Origin: an uncultured Flavobacteriales bacterium
Lineage (GTDB): Bacteria; Bacteroidota; Bacteroidia; Flavobacteriales; Flavobacteriaceae
Reading direction: 5' to 3'
Length of the DNA stretch: 23,173 nt
NCBI GenBank assembly: GCA_913009535.1
Contig: CAJVXR010000016.1
Coordinates: forward strand, 1-23,173
Every line of letters begins with the position of its first letter. Position 1 is the first letter of the stretch. Position numbers and translations under genes: made by a program. Positions 7,989 to 16,876 of the stretch are shown piece by piece. The notes under the pieces are model-generated. The model was not told the origin of the DNA. It saw nothing but the letters and a program-made list of their open reading frames with translations, and made no database searches.

Positions 7989-8471
7989 TTATAAAAAAGA
8001 AGAATCAAATTTAAAAGGCAACAAATTATCAATAGAGTTAGAGAAAACTATCTTTCCTTTTTCACCCATAAAATAGGTACCAATAGGTGAGTTTTGTTTG
8101 TTTTCAAATTCAGAAATAACCTGCCTACAGCCTCCACATGGAGCGATTGGAGTTTCGTTAATTTTATTAATAGATCCAGCTACAATCACTAAACATATTA
8201 CATTAGATTCAGGGTGCATTGAGTTTGCATAAAAAAGAGCAGTTCTTTCCGCACATAGTCCAGATGGATACGCTGCATTTTCTTGATTAGAACCAGTAAT
8301 TACTTCACCATTGTCCATTAAAACAGAGACACCAACAGAAAAATTTGAATATTTTGAATATGCTGTTTTTCTTATGTTTTTTGCACTTTGAACTAAAGGA
8401 GCTACTTCACTTGGTAGATCTTCAATAGAATCAAAAACAGTAAAGTTTGAATTAATTGAGATTTCTTTCAT
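7989..8471 (-). CDS. cdd: Cytidine deaminase (homotetrameric type)
   Basis: Pyrimidine salvage enzyme that deaminates cytidine and deoxycytidine to uridine and deoxyuridine in the cytoplasm. At 160 residues it is somewhat longer than the 130-140 residues of small tetrameric enzymes, owing to an N-terminal extension of about 20 residues. Zinc and catalytic motifs are complete: CAE at 73-75 (Cys73 ligand, Glu75 proton shuttle) and PCGGC at 111-115 (Cys112 and Cys115 ligands). The three-Cys zinc site marks the tetrameric type. It lies 11 bp after porV, probably on the same transcript, and 69 bp before pdhA. The porV–cdd–pdhA order is familiar from flavobacterial genomes. Confidence 0.93.
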   Translation of the reverse strand: MKEISINSNFTVFDSIEDLPSEVAPLVQSAKNIRKTAYSKYSNFSVGVSVLMDNGEVITGSNQENAAYPSGLCAERTALFYANSMHPESNVICLVIVAGSINKINETPIAPCGGCRQVISEFENKQNSPIGTYFMGEKGKIVFSNSIDNLLPFKFDSSFL

Positions 8472-8482
8472 GCTAAGTCTAT

Positions 8483-9721
8483 TTAATATTCATAATATTC
8501 ATTATCACCAAAATTAAAAGTCAAAGAAAATCTAAGAGTGTTTTCTAAGGGACTAGGAACTTTAGATGCAGAAAACAGATAAGATAAGTCAATATTAGTA
8601 CCACTAAATTTAAACCCAGCACCAAGTGCTAAAAACTTTCTAGCCCCCTTATCTTCACTTTCGTTAAAAAAACCTGCTCTTAAGGCAAAGGAATCCTCAT
8701 ACGTATACTCTGCTCCTAAGGACCATGTAAACTCACGAAGTTCTTCGCTAAATCCTCCTGGAGCATCAGAAAAAGACTGAAATACACCAGCCAAAAAATC
8801 TACATCCGTTGGTTTGCCGTCTATAATGCCTGTGTAACTTTGCCCAATTTGCTCTTCATCCTCATCAAATAAACCATTTCCATTAACATCATTGTAGTCC
8901 GTAAAAGTACCTAATAGTGGAGGAGTCGGAACTAATAACTTAGAAAATTCAGCAGTTACTGAAACCTTATTATACGAATCTAAAATAAAATCGAAACCAC
9001 CTCCGAACCTCAACATAGTTGGTAAAAAACTTTCAGAACCTGAGTCATCATATTTAATCTTAGGTCCTAAGTTTTGGATTATAAAACCTGCTCTCCATCT
9101 GCCAGTGTAGTCGCTATAGACTTGTTCTTCTCCTTGATAATAACCAGAAATATCAACTCCGTAAGAGCTTGCAGCTATAGCATTTTGGTCTACTGCTTGT
9201 ATTTTAAGATCTGATCTCAAATAACGTAAGGAAACTCCCATAGAAAACTGTTCGGCTAGCCTTAGTGAGTAAGAAACATCCATAGTTAATTCATTAGGTT
9301 TTTCAATTAGAGCCTCTGAGAATTCGTCTTGAATAATTTCTATTTCACCTAAACTAAAATATTTAAAACTTACTGCAAATGCACTTCTATCATTTAATCT
9401 ATTAAAATAAGTAATATTCCCAAGAGAAATATCATTTACTAGTTTACTTAAATAAGGAGTATAACTTATACCAAATCCAGATTTAGATTCAGAAAAAGCA
9501 TATTTTGAAGGGTTCCAATGCTGGGAATATGTATCTACATGCGTTGCAACACCCATATCACCCATAGCTGCAGCTCTAGCATCGGAAGCAATTAATAAAA
9601 AAGGCACCCCGGTGGTTATTACCCTACTATCATTTGGATTTGGGACAATTTGAGTTTCAGTTTGTGATATTACTCTAGTAGTGAATAAAAACAATACAAA
9701 TATAAATATGTGATATCTCAT
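8483..9721 (-). CDS. porV: Type IX secretion outer membrane protein PorV
   Basis: PorV (LptO) is an outer-membrane beta-barrel of the FadL-like fold. It collects T9SS cargo from the translocon and presents it to the PorU sortase. At 412 residues it is typical in length. An N-terminal signal peptide covers about 1-19 with likely cleavage between VIS and QTE. The conserved N-terminal region follows (GVPFLLIASDARAAAMGDMG at 39-58, then HWNPSKYAF), then alternating amphipathic strands, ending in an aromatic-rich C-terminus (LTFNFGDNEYYEY). It stops 11 bp before cdd and starts 37 bp after the porU stop. The recognisable N-terminal block and the porU neighbour make the assignment firm. Confidence 0.95.
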   Translation of the reverse strand: MRYHIFIFVLFLFTTRVISQTETQIVPNPNDSRVITTGVPFLLIASDARAAAMGDMGVATHVDTYSQHWNPSKYAFSESKSGFGISYTPYLSKLVNDISLGNITYFNRLNDRSAFAVSFKYFSLGEIEIIQDEFSEALIEKPNELTMDVSYSLRLAEQFSMGVSLRYLRSDLKIQAVDQNAIAASSYGVDISGYYQGEEQVYSDYTGRWRAGFIIQNLGPKIKYDDSGSESFLPTMLRFGGGFDFILDSYNKVSVTAEFSKLLVPTPPLLGTFTDYNDVNGNGLFDEDEEQIGQSYTGIIDGKPTDVDFLAGVFQSFSDAPGGFSEELREFTWSLGAEYTYEDSFALRAGFFNESEDKGARKFLALGAGFKFSGTNIDLSYLFSASKVPSPLENTLRFSLTFNFGDNEYYEY

Positions 9722-9758
9722 TTAATTGAATCTTTGAATTAGTAAATATACTTTAATA

Positions 9759-12700
9759 TTACAGGATGACAAGTTTTTGAATCTTTTGAGCTTTCTTGTT
9801 TGTTTGCAAAGATCTGACCTTAATTTTATAAACATAAACCCCCTTAGCTAATCTATCGCCATACTCATCTCGACCATCCCAAACAATATCCCTGGACAAG
9901 TTTGAAGAACCTAAAGTATTTGTTTGTTGATTTATAGTTTTTACAAGTTTTCCTGAAACAGTAAATATTTGTAATAGAACGTCCAAAACATCACTACTAT
10001 TGTGGTTAAACCAAAATTCTGTGTAATTTATAAAAGGATTAGGATAATTTAGTACGTTTGAAATTACTAACTCTTCATTTTGATCGTAAACTAAAAACTC
10101 AATTTCAGTAGTTGAAGAATTATTAAATACATCCCAAGCTTTAAAATTTATGGTATGAATTCCAGGTTCTAGATCTCTCAATGGGTATTTAATACTACCG
10201 TTTTTATAATCGTCTAATGCTGCTTCGTAATAATCATTGAGCTGAAAAGTGTTTGAGCTGTCGCCATCTAAAACGGCAGTAATATCGTGACCTATTCCAC
10301 TTGATGTATTTATTCCATTATCATCAAATAATTTTACGATTAGAAAAGGACTTTCATTAGTAATCCCTCCATCTATAAAGCTCTCGTCGTTCATATAAAG
10401 GTTGATTTCTGGACCTGTATTATCATTAACCGCATTTTCATTAATTCCACCAATTAATACACTCAAATCATTACCAGAGTTATCCAAATCCGAGTTATTT
10501 TTTTTAGCGTATAAACTAAATTTACCAGTACCAATAGCCATACCAATATCCCTAGGTACAACAAAATCAAATTCAAATAAACCATCAACTATAGACGCCT
10601 TGCCTTTAAAAACAGTTTCACCTAATGTTATAAAATCAAGTATTATAGGTTCATTATTTTGATAAACATTATCATTACCTAAGGTAGATCTTGGAATATT
10701 TTTATCATACACAGTGGAAGTTAACTCGCCGTTGTAATCATTTATTATGTTACCGCCTAAATCTTCAATCTGACCTTTAACGTTAACATAGCTAAGAGCT
10801 TCTATAGGATCAATTAAATCATTAATAGCTATATCATTAATGCTAGTAATTTTAATATTTGGTTTAGGGAAAGCCAGCTTCATTGCAGGGTCACCTATAA
10901 AAAATACTAACCTTCTTTGAATGATATTTGAAATTTCAGGATCATTTTTTGTTAACCTCAAAGCTTCAGCCATAGAATAGGTAGAGCTAGAGTTTAATGA
11001 GAAAAGATACTTTTGAAGAGTAATATTAAAATCAACACCAACACTGACAAAAATTTGACGAGTTGTTGTTATCAAACCTATTGACCCTCCATTTTTATTC
11101 CAGTATAAAAACTCACCAGCGGTCTCTCTATTTGGATTATCAAATTTTGTAAATTCACAAGTAACTGAAACAAAACAATTAAGTCTGTCTTTGTTTAATA
11201 ACTCTTGAGCATCAATTTTATCAAAAATTCTTTCCCTAGCTATTCCATCTTCACCCCCATGCCCAAAATAATTTACAACTAAAGCTCCAACTTCTAGACT
11301 TTCTATAATAGCATTATTTACTTCTGGATACCTCTCACCACCAGACGTAGATTCTTGCACAAAAGCATCTGCATATATTTTCTTTACATTGATTGAAGAT
11401 TTATTATTTTCAATTATTGTAGCTAATGAATCTGAAGTACTCTGAATTATATCTTCCCATGATTCATCGACATCATCCGCAATAACAATCGTGTTATTTC
11501 TCCAACTACCATAAGAATCTTCACTGTAATAAGATTCAATTTTATCTACTAAATCTTTTGCTCTTTGGGGAGTGTCTGCTAAGATTCTACCAACTGCAAT
11601 ATCAAGTTTGTCAGATGAACTCATTGTACCTTCGTTATAATCCATCATTCCAAAAAAATCATCAGAAATAAATGAACTTGAAAGGCTAAAACTTGATAAG
11701 GAATGCCATGAAGGGACTATATTTGTATTATTAGGTATTCTGTCTTTATAGTCATAAGAAGCATCTCCAAATAAGCATAAATATTTTAGATTTCCCTCTG
11801 AATTATCGTAAACGTACTTTACGAAATTTCTTAGCGCAGCTATATCGGGATTAGAGGAATTAAATTCGTTATAAATAGATTTTAAATCTACAACCTTAAC
11901 ATTCAGTCCATTAACTTCTCTATTAATCTGAGCTAATCTTTCGGCTTGACTTAACATTTCTTCACTGGTTAATATTAAATAATCAACAGCTTCAAAACTA
12001 TTGTTGTCCCCAATAAATATGCTGTTTTTTAAATTTTGATTATTTAAACTATTAGAATTATTAGACAATGGAGACAACAACTCTGATAGAGAAAAAGCGA
12101 TGTATTTAGAGCTAAGACCTAAATTAGATTTTATATTAAAACTGGGTTCTGAATTAGAATTTTCTTTAAAGTAAATGTTTGAAATATCCGAAACATTCCA
12201 AACCTCGTCTAAAGAACTGGAATTAGAAATGACATACTTACCAATACCATTTAAATTTTCAACTTCATCATTATAATAAATTAATTGAGAACCATTAAAT
12301 ACTAAATCACAAGTAGCTTTAATAGATATATAATCAAGGTAAGCATAGGAACTTGGATTGCCATTGTTGTTATAATCTAAGTTTACATTAATTAACGAAT
12401 TCGATACCAATATTTGATCGTTAAAGTAATCCTCTTTTGCTAATATTGGATCCCCTATAGATTGATAATAAAAATTGTCAACTTCTAAATTATTTACTTT
12501 TAAGCTCATTGAAGTTGGAATCTCAGAAACTGCAGCTGTATAAACCTTTAACTGAACCGGCTTTGAGGTAATTAAATTATCAAAATTAAATTCAAAATTC
12601 TTATTTGATTCAAAATCAAACCTATCTCCAAACCATCTTCTACCTATTTTGGCAATATTATAATTATCAACTTCATGAAATTTGTAATCTTGATATTCAT

Positions 12701-13592
12701 CAATAATAAAGTTTTCATCCCCACTTGGTTCTACTAACTCAACAACTCTTTTACCAAAACCGGCACTAACATTTAACAAATAGTAAGTTTTATCTGTGAA
12801 AGAGTTTAAATTAGTATTACTTTCTTCATTAAAAGAATCTTGACCTTTACCATAAAAAATAATATAATCGTCATTATTAAAAACACCATCCTCTTCTCCA
12901 ATAAACTTGATAGCATTTTGAACTGGATCAAAAGGGAATTCTGACGAGTTAGTCAATGGCAGCATTTCGCCACCGTTTCCATAAATCTTAATAGTTCTAG
13001 GGTCAACATTTGAAGTATTTACACCAAGAGTATTTAAAAAGCTTTTACTTAATTTGTAAACACCTGTATTTGATATTTCAAATCTAAACCAGTCACCTTG
13101 ACTTAAAACAGAGCTATTAATTGTGTTTTTTGAATTACGAAGATTTTGAGCACGCTGTTGATTGTAGGAAAAAGATAAAGAGGTTATTTTTTTTATAATG
13201 CCATTTTCTTTGAAAAATGGATTTAGCTCTAAGTAGACTTTTCTGCTTTTTAACGAAAGGCTATTGTTTAATTTAAATTTAGGCTCACTTGGAATACCAT
13301 CTATATCTAAATCGCCAAGTGCATTGACATCAATGATTTCATAGGATATTTTATCAATTTTAGCAGATTTAGAATCAATAAGAAAACTCTCATTCCATTG
13401 AGTTGTCAAAGTAATACCTGTAGTGGGCTCAAAATTATGTCTATGGTTATCAAAATATGGAACATTGAAATTATTAAACTCACTAACATAGTTCTTATAA
13501 TTTACCCAGTTGATTTCAATTAACTTTTCTTGAGCAGTAATTGAAAAGAGGTTAGTTAAAAATAAAAAAACAACTGACAGATATAATCTCAT
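9759..13592 (-). CDS. porU: Type IX secretion system C-terminal sortase PorU
   Basis: PorU is the cell-surface gingipain-like (peptidase C25) enzyme that removes the C-terminal sorting domain of T9SS cargo and attaches cargo to the surface. I take the ATG at 13592-13590 (1277 residues); a TTG three codons upstream is less likely. The signal peptide is residues 1-20 (to ITAQ). A long beta-rich N-terminal region follows, then the C25 peptidase domain at about 535-900 with catalytic His near 778 in NYFGHGG and Cys near 812 in SVTCEF. Ig-like beta segments and a FlgD-like/T9SS-type C-terminus (GVYVYKIKV and a basic tail ending KLVIL) close the protein. It is followed by porV after 37 bp and is divergent from gldJ. 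Confidence 0.95.
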   Translation of the reverse strand: MRLYLSVVFLFLTNLFSITAQEKLIEINWVNYKNYVSEFNNFNVPYFDNHRHNFEPTTGITLTTQWNESFLIDSKSAKIDKISYEIIDVNALGDLDIDGIPSEPKFKLNNSLSLKSRKVYLELNPFFKENGIIKKITSLSFSYNQQRAQNLRNSKNTINSSVLSQGDWFRFEISNTGVYKLSKSFLNTLGVNTSNVDPRTIKIYGNGGEMLPLTNSSEFPFDPVQNAIKFIGEEDGVFNNDDYIIFYGKGQDSFNEESNTNLNSFTDKTYYLLNVSAGFGKRVVELVEPSGDENFIIDEYQDYKFHEVDNYNIAKIGRRWFGDRFDFESNKNFEFNFDNLITSKPVQLKVYTAAVSEIPTSMSLKVNNLEVDNFYYQSIGDPILAKEDYFNDQILVSNSLINVNLDYNNNGNPSSYAYLDYISIKATCDLVFNGSQLIYYNDEVENLNGIGKYVISNSSSLDEVWNVSDISNIYFKENSNSEPSFNIKSNLGLSSKYIAFSLSELLSPLSNNSNSLNNQNLKNSIFIGDNNSFEAVDYLILTSEEMLSQAERLAQINREVNGLNVKVVDLKSIYNEFNSSNPDIAALRNFVKYVYDNSEGNLKYLCLFGDASYDYKDRIPNNTNIVPSWHSLSSFSLSSSFISDDFFGMMDYNEGTMSSSDKLDIAVGRILADTPQRAKDLVDKIESYYSEDSYGSWRNNTIVIADDVDESWEDIIQSTSDSLATIIENNKSSINVKKIYADAFVQESTSGGERYPEVNNAIIESLEVGALVVNYFGHGGEDGIARERIFDKIDAQELLNKDRLNCFVSVTCEFTKFDNPNRETAGEFLYWNKNGGSIGLITTTRQIFVSVGVDFNITLQKYLFSLNSSSTYSMAEALRLTKNDPEISNIIQRRLVFFIGDPAMKLAFPKPNIKITSINDIAINDLIDPIEALSYVNVKGQIEDLGGNIINDYNGELTSTVYDKNIPRSTLGNDNVYQNNEPIILDFITLGETVFKGKASIVDGLFEFDFVVPRDIGMAIGTGKFSLYAKKNNSDLDNSGNDLSVLIGGINENAVNDNTGPEINLYMNDESFIDGGITNESPFLIVKLFDDNGINTSSGIGHDITAVLDGDSSNTFQLNDYYEAALDDYKNGSIKYPLRDLEPGIHTINFKAWDVFNNSSTTEIEFLVYDQNEELVISNVLNYPNPFINYTEFWFNHNSSDVLDVLLQIFTVSGKLVKTINQQTNTLGSSNLSRDIVWDGRDEYGDRLAKGVYVYKIKVRSLQTNKKAQKIQKLVIL

Positions 13593-13641
13593 ATATTGCA
13601 AACGACTAAAACAAAAGAATATTACTATTTAAAATAATATT

Positions 13642-13649
13642 CAAAATTA
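13642..13649 (-). promoter_or_regulatory. Candidate -7 element for porU
   Basis: On the minus strand this reads TAATTTTG, an exact TAnnTTTG match about 50 bases before the porU ATG. No good TTG is placed at -33. The surrounding 13593-13799 gap is very AT-rich, so chance matches are a real possibility. Confidence 0.35.
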
Positions 13650-13715
13650 CAATAATAAAAAATTAATATTGTCGTTTTAAGGTTAATAATCCTCTTTTTT
13701 TATAATTATTAATGA

Positions 13716-13744
13716 TTGCAATATGAGCTTAAATTCATATATTG
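13716..13744 (+). promoter_or_regulatory. Candidate gldJ promoter
   Basis: TTG at 13716-13718, a 19-base spacer, then TATATTG at 13738-13744: close to the Bacteroidota TTG / TAnnTTTG pattern but one T short. The predicted start near 13751 leaves about a 49-nt leader to the ATG at 13800. The two halves coincide with the arms of an 8-bp inverted repeat. Confidence 0.4.
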
Positions 13745-13746
13745 CA
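13717..13746. repeat. Inverted repeat TGCAATAT / ATATTGCA in the porU-gldJ divergent region
   Basis: Arms at 13717-13724 and 13739-13746 are perfect 8-base reverse complements, 22 bases centre to centre, or about two helical turns. A third copy of ATATTGCA lies at 13593-13600, just before the porU start codon. The spacing fits a dimeric regulator site; no regulator is identified. Confidence 0.5.
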
Positions 13747-13799
13747 TTGCTTAAAATTTTTAACTTAAAAGGTTTTAATTAAAAAACAAGAAGAAAAAT

Positions 13800-15512
13800 A
13801 TGAATATGTATAAATTATTTATAATAGTAATTTCGCTGACTTTTTTTGGTTGTAATAATTCTAAAACCTCAAAAAACATTTCTAATGCCACAGGTTGGGA
13901 TATCAACTCAAGAGATGGTGGTTTTCAGTACAACACTAACTATAAAGGGCAAGAAGCAGGTCCTGGATTAGTATTTATTGAAGGTGGTACTTACACTAGG
14001 GGTAAAGTTCAAGACGACGTTATGCATGATTGGAATAACACTCCAAATCAACAACACGTAATGTCTTTTTACATGGACGCAACAGAAGTTACAAATATGA
14101 TGTACTTAGAATATCTAGATTGGGTTAAATCTAATTTCCCTCCTAGTAATACTAATTATGCAGATATTTATAACGGAGCTCTTCCAGACACTTTAGTTTG
14201 GAGAAATAGATTAGGAAATACTGAAGATCTAGTAGAAAATTATTTAAGAAATCCTGCATACGGGCAATACCCTGTTGTTGGAGTAAGCTGGGTTCAGGCT
14301 AATGAATTTGCTAGCTGGAGATCAGATAGGTATAATGAAAAAATATTAATGGATGAAGGTTATTTAGCTACTAATAGAGAGATAAATGAAAAGAAAAGAA
14401 ATAATGAAGAAGAAATTGAAGAGAAAGAAAAAGCTACAGGAGCAGATGCAAATTTCAGCATAGATACTTACGTTTTAAATCCCAATTCAACTTATGGTGA
14501 CAGAAATGAAGATAGACTAAATGGTAGAATCAATCAAAGAAATTCAAAAGACACTATTAGTACAGAGTTCAAATCTGCATCTAGAGAAACCGGATTAATC
14601 TCTCCCAAGTATAGATTACCAAGTGAGTCTGAATGGGAGTATGCAGCACTTGCGTTACAAGAAAATAGAGATTTTAATGTATACAGAGGTAGAAAAAAAT
14701 ATCCTTGGAGTGGACAATACACTAGATCAGGTGAAACGAAAATATTAGGAGATCAGTTAGCCAATTTTAAAAATAGTGATGGTGATTATGGTGGTATTGC
14801 AGGATGGTCTGATGATGGTGCGGATATTACAAATATGGTTAAGTCTTACTCGCCTAACGATTTTGGGTTATTCGATATGGCTGGTAATGTAGCTGAATGG
14901 GTGGCAGATGTTTATAGACCTATAGTAGATGACGAGTTTAACGACTTTAATTATTATAGAGGTAATGTTTATACCAAAAATGAAATTAGTGAAGATGGCA
15001 GAACATCTAAAATAGTAGGAAATGATGAAGTTGTTTACAAGACTTTATTAAATGGAAAAAGAGTTGCTGTAACTTTGCCTGGAGAAATTTCTAAAGTCCA
15101 AGTAGACGAAAATGATACTAGGTTTAGAACAAACTACAGCGAAAGCTATAATATAAATTTCAGAGACGGTGACAAAAGATCTTCAAGAAGCTTTTTAGAT
15201 CAAGAAGAGTTTACGGATTCAATTACTGGGTCAAACCCAGATGAAACTAGATCAATGTATAACTCTCCCAATCTAAGGGCTGTAAATGATATGGATGAAT
15301 TTATGTATGATGATTCTGACAAAAGAACTTCTCTTATAAATGATCAGGCTAGAGTATATAAAGGTGGGTCATGGAAAGACAGAGCATACTGGCTAGACCC
15401 AGCTCAAAGGAGATTTTACCCAGAAGAAATGTCAACTGACTTTATTGGTTTTAGATGCGCTATGTCAAGGCTTGGGGCAAAAAATGGATACGGAAGTAAG
15501 AAAAGAAACTAA
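13800..15512 (+). CDS. gldJ: Gliding motility / T9SS lipoprotein GldJ
   Basis: GldJ is an outer-membrane-associated lipoprotein needed for gliding and for stability of the type IX secretion machinery in flavobacteria. It has 570 residues. The signal peptide ends in the lipobox FFGC with Cys18 as the lipidated residue. The rest is an FGE-sulfatase (SUMF1-like) fold starting at GLVFIEGGTYTRG (56-68) with NEVTN-type TEVTN near 95-99 and ending VYKGGSWKDRAYW…FIGFRCA. A charged insert lies around 195-215 (NEKKRNNEEEIEEKEK). Formylglycine-generating activity is not expected: this lineage is a structural paralogue. Divergent from porU; terminated by a strong hairpin right after the stop. The adjacent AAGAAG at 13788-13795 may act as a weak ribosome site. 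Confidence 0.93.
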   Translation: MNMYKLFIIVISLTFFGCNNSKTSKNISNATGWDINSRDGGFQYNTNYKGQEAGPGLVFIEGGTYTRGKVQDDVMHDWNNTPNQQHVMSFYMDATEVTNMMYLEYLDWVKSNFPPSNTNYADIYNGALPDTLVWRNRLGNTEDLVENYLRNPAYGQYPVVGVSWVQANEFASWRSDRYNEKILMDEGYLATNREINEKKRNNEEEIEEKEKATGADANFSIDTYVLNPNSTYGDRNEDRLNGRINQRNSKDTISTEFKSASRETGLISPKYRLPSESEWEYAALALQENRDFNVYRGRKKYPWSGQYTRSGETKILGDQLANFKNSDGDYGGIAGWSDDGADITNMVKSYSPNDFGLFDMAGNVAEWVADVYRPIVDDEFNDFNYYRGNVYTKNEISEDGRTSKIVGNDEVVYKTLLNGKRVAVTLPGEISKVQVDENDTRFRTNYSESYNINFRDGDKRSSRSFLDQEEFTDSITGSNPDETRSMYNSPNLRAVNDMDEFMYDDSDKRTSLINDQARVYKGGSWKDRAYWLDPAQRRFYPEEMSTDFIGFRCAMSRLGAKNGYGSKKRN

Positions 15513-15531
15513 AAAAATTTAATTATAAACT

Positions 15532-15563
15532 AAAACCCTAATCATTGATTAGGGTTTTTTTTT
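15532..15563 (+). terminator. Intrinsic terminator after gldJ
   Basis: A 12-bp perfect stem (15532-15543 with 15547-15558, core ACCCTAATC / GATTAGGGT), a 3-base loop ATT, and a run of nine T at 15555-15563. It lies 19 bp after the gldJ stop and ends 14 bp before murF, separating the two transcripts. Confidence 0.92.
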
Positions 15564-15565
15564 GT

Positions 15566-15573
15566 TAAATTTA
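15566..15573 (+). promoter_or_regulatory. Possible -7 element of a near-leaderless murF promoter
   Basis: TAAATTTA differs from TAnnTTTG only at the last base. TTG at 15545-15547, inside the gldJ terminator hairpin, sits 18 bases upstream. A start about 7 bases on would fall at the murF ATG (15578). Weak call from AT-rich sequence. Confidence 0.25.
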
Positions 15574-15577
15574 TGTA

Positions 15578-16861
15578 ATGAATATTCAAAAAATACATAA
15601 ACTATTTCTTATTAATAATTCAGTATCAATTGATACTCGAAATATTAAGGCTAACGATATTTTTTTCGCAATAAAGGGTTTAAATTTTGATGGTAATAAA
15701 TTCGCAAATCAAGCAATTAAAAATGGTGCTTCCCTTGTAGTATCAGATGACTTGGAAATATCGAAAATTTCCGATAAGATAATTTATGTTAATGACACTA
15801 TCAAAACACTACAAGAACTTGCCAATTTTCACAGAAAGTTTATAAACACAAAAATAATAGCAATAACTGGTAGTAATGGCAAAACTACAAGCAAAGAACT
15901 TATGCTTAATGTTTTAAGTAAACGCTATAAAACAATAGCAACAAAAGGGAATTTAAACAACCACCTTGGTGTTCCTTTAACAATACTCTCAATGAGCAAA
16001 GAAACTCAAATTGGAATAGTTGAAATGGGTGCAAATCATTTGAAAGAGATTGATTTTTTATGCGAAATAGCCGAGCCTGACTTTGGCTACATTACTAATT
16101 TCGGAAATGCTCATTTAGAGGGTTTTAAATCCCTAGATGGAGTTATAAAAGGAAAGAGTGAGTTGTATAATTATCTAAGAATTAATAACAAGTTAATTTT
16201 TTATAATTCAGAAAATAAAAAACAATCTAATCTAATAAATAGTTACACAAATACCTTTTCTTATGGATTTAGTACTAATTCAAATTGCGTTATAAATAAT
16301 AGCAATAGTTTAAATACAGTTGATGTCGAGTATAAAAATGAATTAATTAAATCAACGATATATGGGGGTTATAATTTTGAAAATATATGTATTGCAATAG
16401 CTGTTGGCGAGTACTTTGATGTAGGTTTTGAACAAATAAAAAAAGGAATTGAAAGTTATTTGCCAGAAAATAATAGATCTCAAATAACTATAACAGACAG
16501 CAACACCGTTGTTTTAGATGCCTATAATGCCAATCCCACTAGTATGAAACTAGCTATTGAATCCTTCTGCAAGACAAGCTATACCAACAAGATGATAATC
16601 GTAGGAGATATGTTTGAATTAGGGAAAGATTCAAATAAATATCATCAAGAAATTACAGACTCTCTTGAGAGTATAAGCGATACTAAAATTTATATCGTAG
16701 GAAAGGATTTTTCTAAAACAAATCATTCAAAAAAAATTAAATCATTTCCTTCAACTGAAGAATTAATAAATAATATTTCAAAATTAAATATTAGTAATTA
16801 TTCAATTTTAATAAAGGGGTCAAGAGCAATGCAGTTAGAGAAAATTGTAGAATTTATTTAA
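15578..16861 (+). CDS. murF: UDP-N-acetylmuramoyl-tripeptide--D-alanyl-D-alanine ligase MurF
   Basis: Cytoplasmic ATP-dependent Mur ligase that adds D-Ala-D-Ala to UDP-MurNAc-tripeptide, the last soluble step of peptidoglycan precursor synthesis. At 427 residues it is typical of flavobacterial MurF. The N-terminal substrate domain has DTRNIKANDIFFAIKG (19-34), which is MurF-like. The ATP loop TGSNGKTT is at 97-104, the Mg/carbamate region follows through EMGANH (149-154), and the MurF signature DAYNANP is at 314-320. gldJ–murF adjacency is familiar in Flavobacteriia. The gene starts 14 bp after the gldJ terminator hairpin. The photolyase-like gene follows after 15 bp, so the DNA-repair set downstream probably shares murF's transcript. 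Confidence 0.95.
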   Translation: MNIQKIHKLFLINNSVSIDTRNIKANDIFFAIKGLNFDGNKFANQAIKNGASLVVSDDLEISKISDKIIYVNDTIKTLQELANFHRKFINTKIIAITGSNGKTTSKELMLNVLSKRYKTIATKGNLNNHLGVPLTILSMSKETQIGIVEMGANHLKEIDFLCEIAEPDFGYITNFGNAHLEGFKSLDGVIKGKSELYNYLRINNKLIFYNSENKKQSNLINSYTNTFSYGFSTNSNCVINNSNSLNTVDVEYKNELIKSTIYGGYNFENICIAIAVGEYFDVGFEQIKKGIESYLPENNRSQITITDSNTVVLDAYNANPTSMKLAIESFCKTSYTNKMIIVGDMFELGKDSNKYHQEITDSLESISDTKIYIVGKDFSKTNHSKKIKSFPSTEELINNISKLNISNYSILIKGSRAMQLEKIVEFI

Positions 16862-16876
16862 TATAATTTATTTATT

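Noticed and set aside
10402..10662. Plus-strand 86-codon ORF inside porU
   Set aside because: Antisense to a well-supported coding region, with no family resemblance and no promoter or ribosome site.
13593..13601. PorU start at TTG 13601
   Set aside because: An ATG three codons later starts a standard signal peptide.
13965..15480. GldJ as a formylglycine-generating (sulfatase-activating) enzyme
   Set aside because: The fold is FGE-like, but the lipobox, charged insert and porU/murF neighbours identify GldJ, which is structural.
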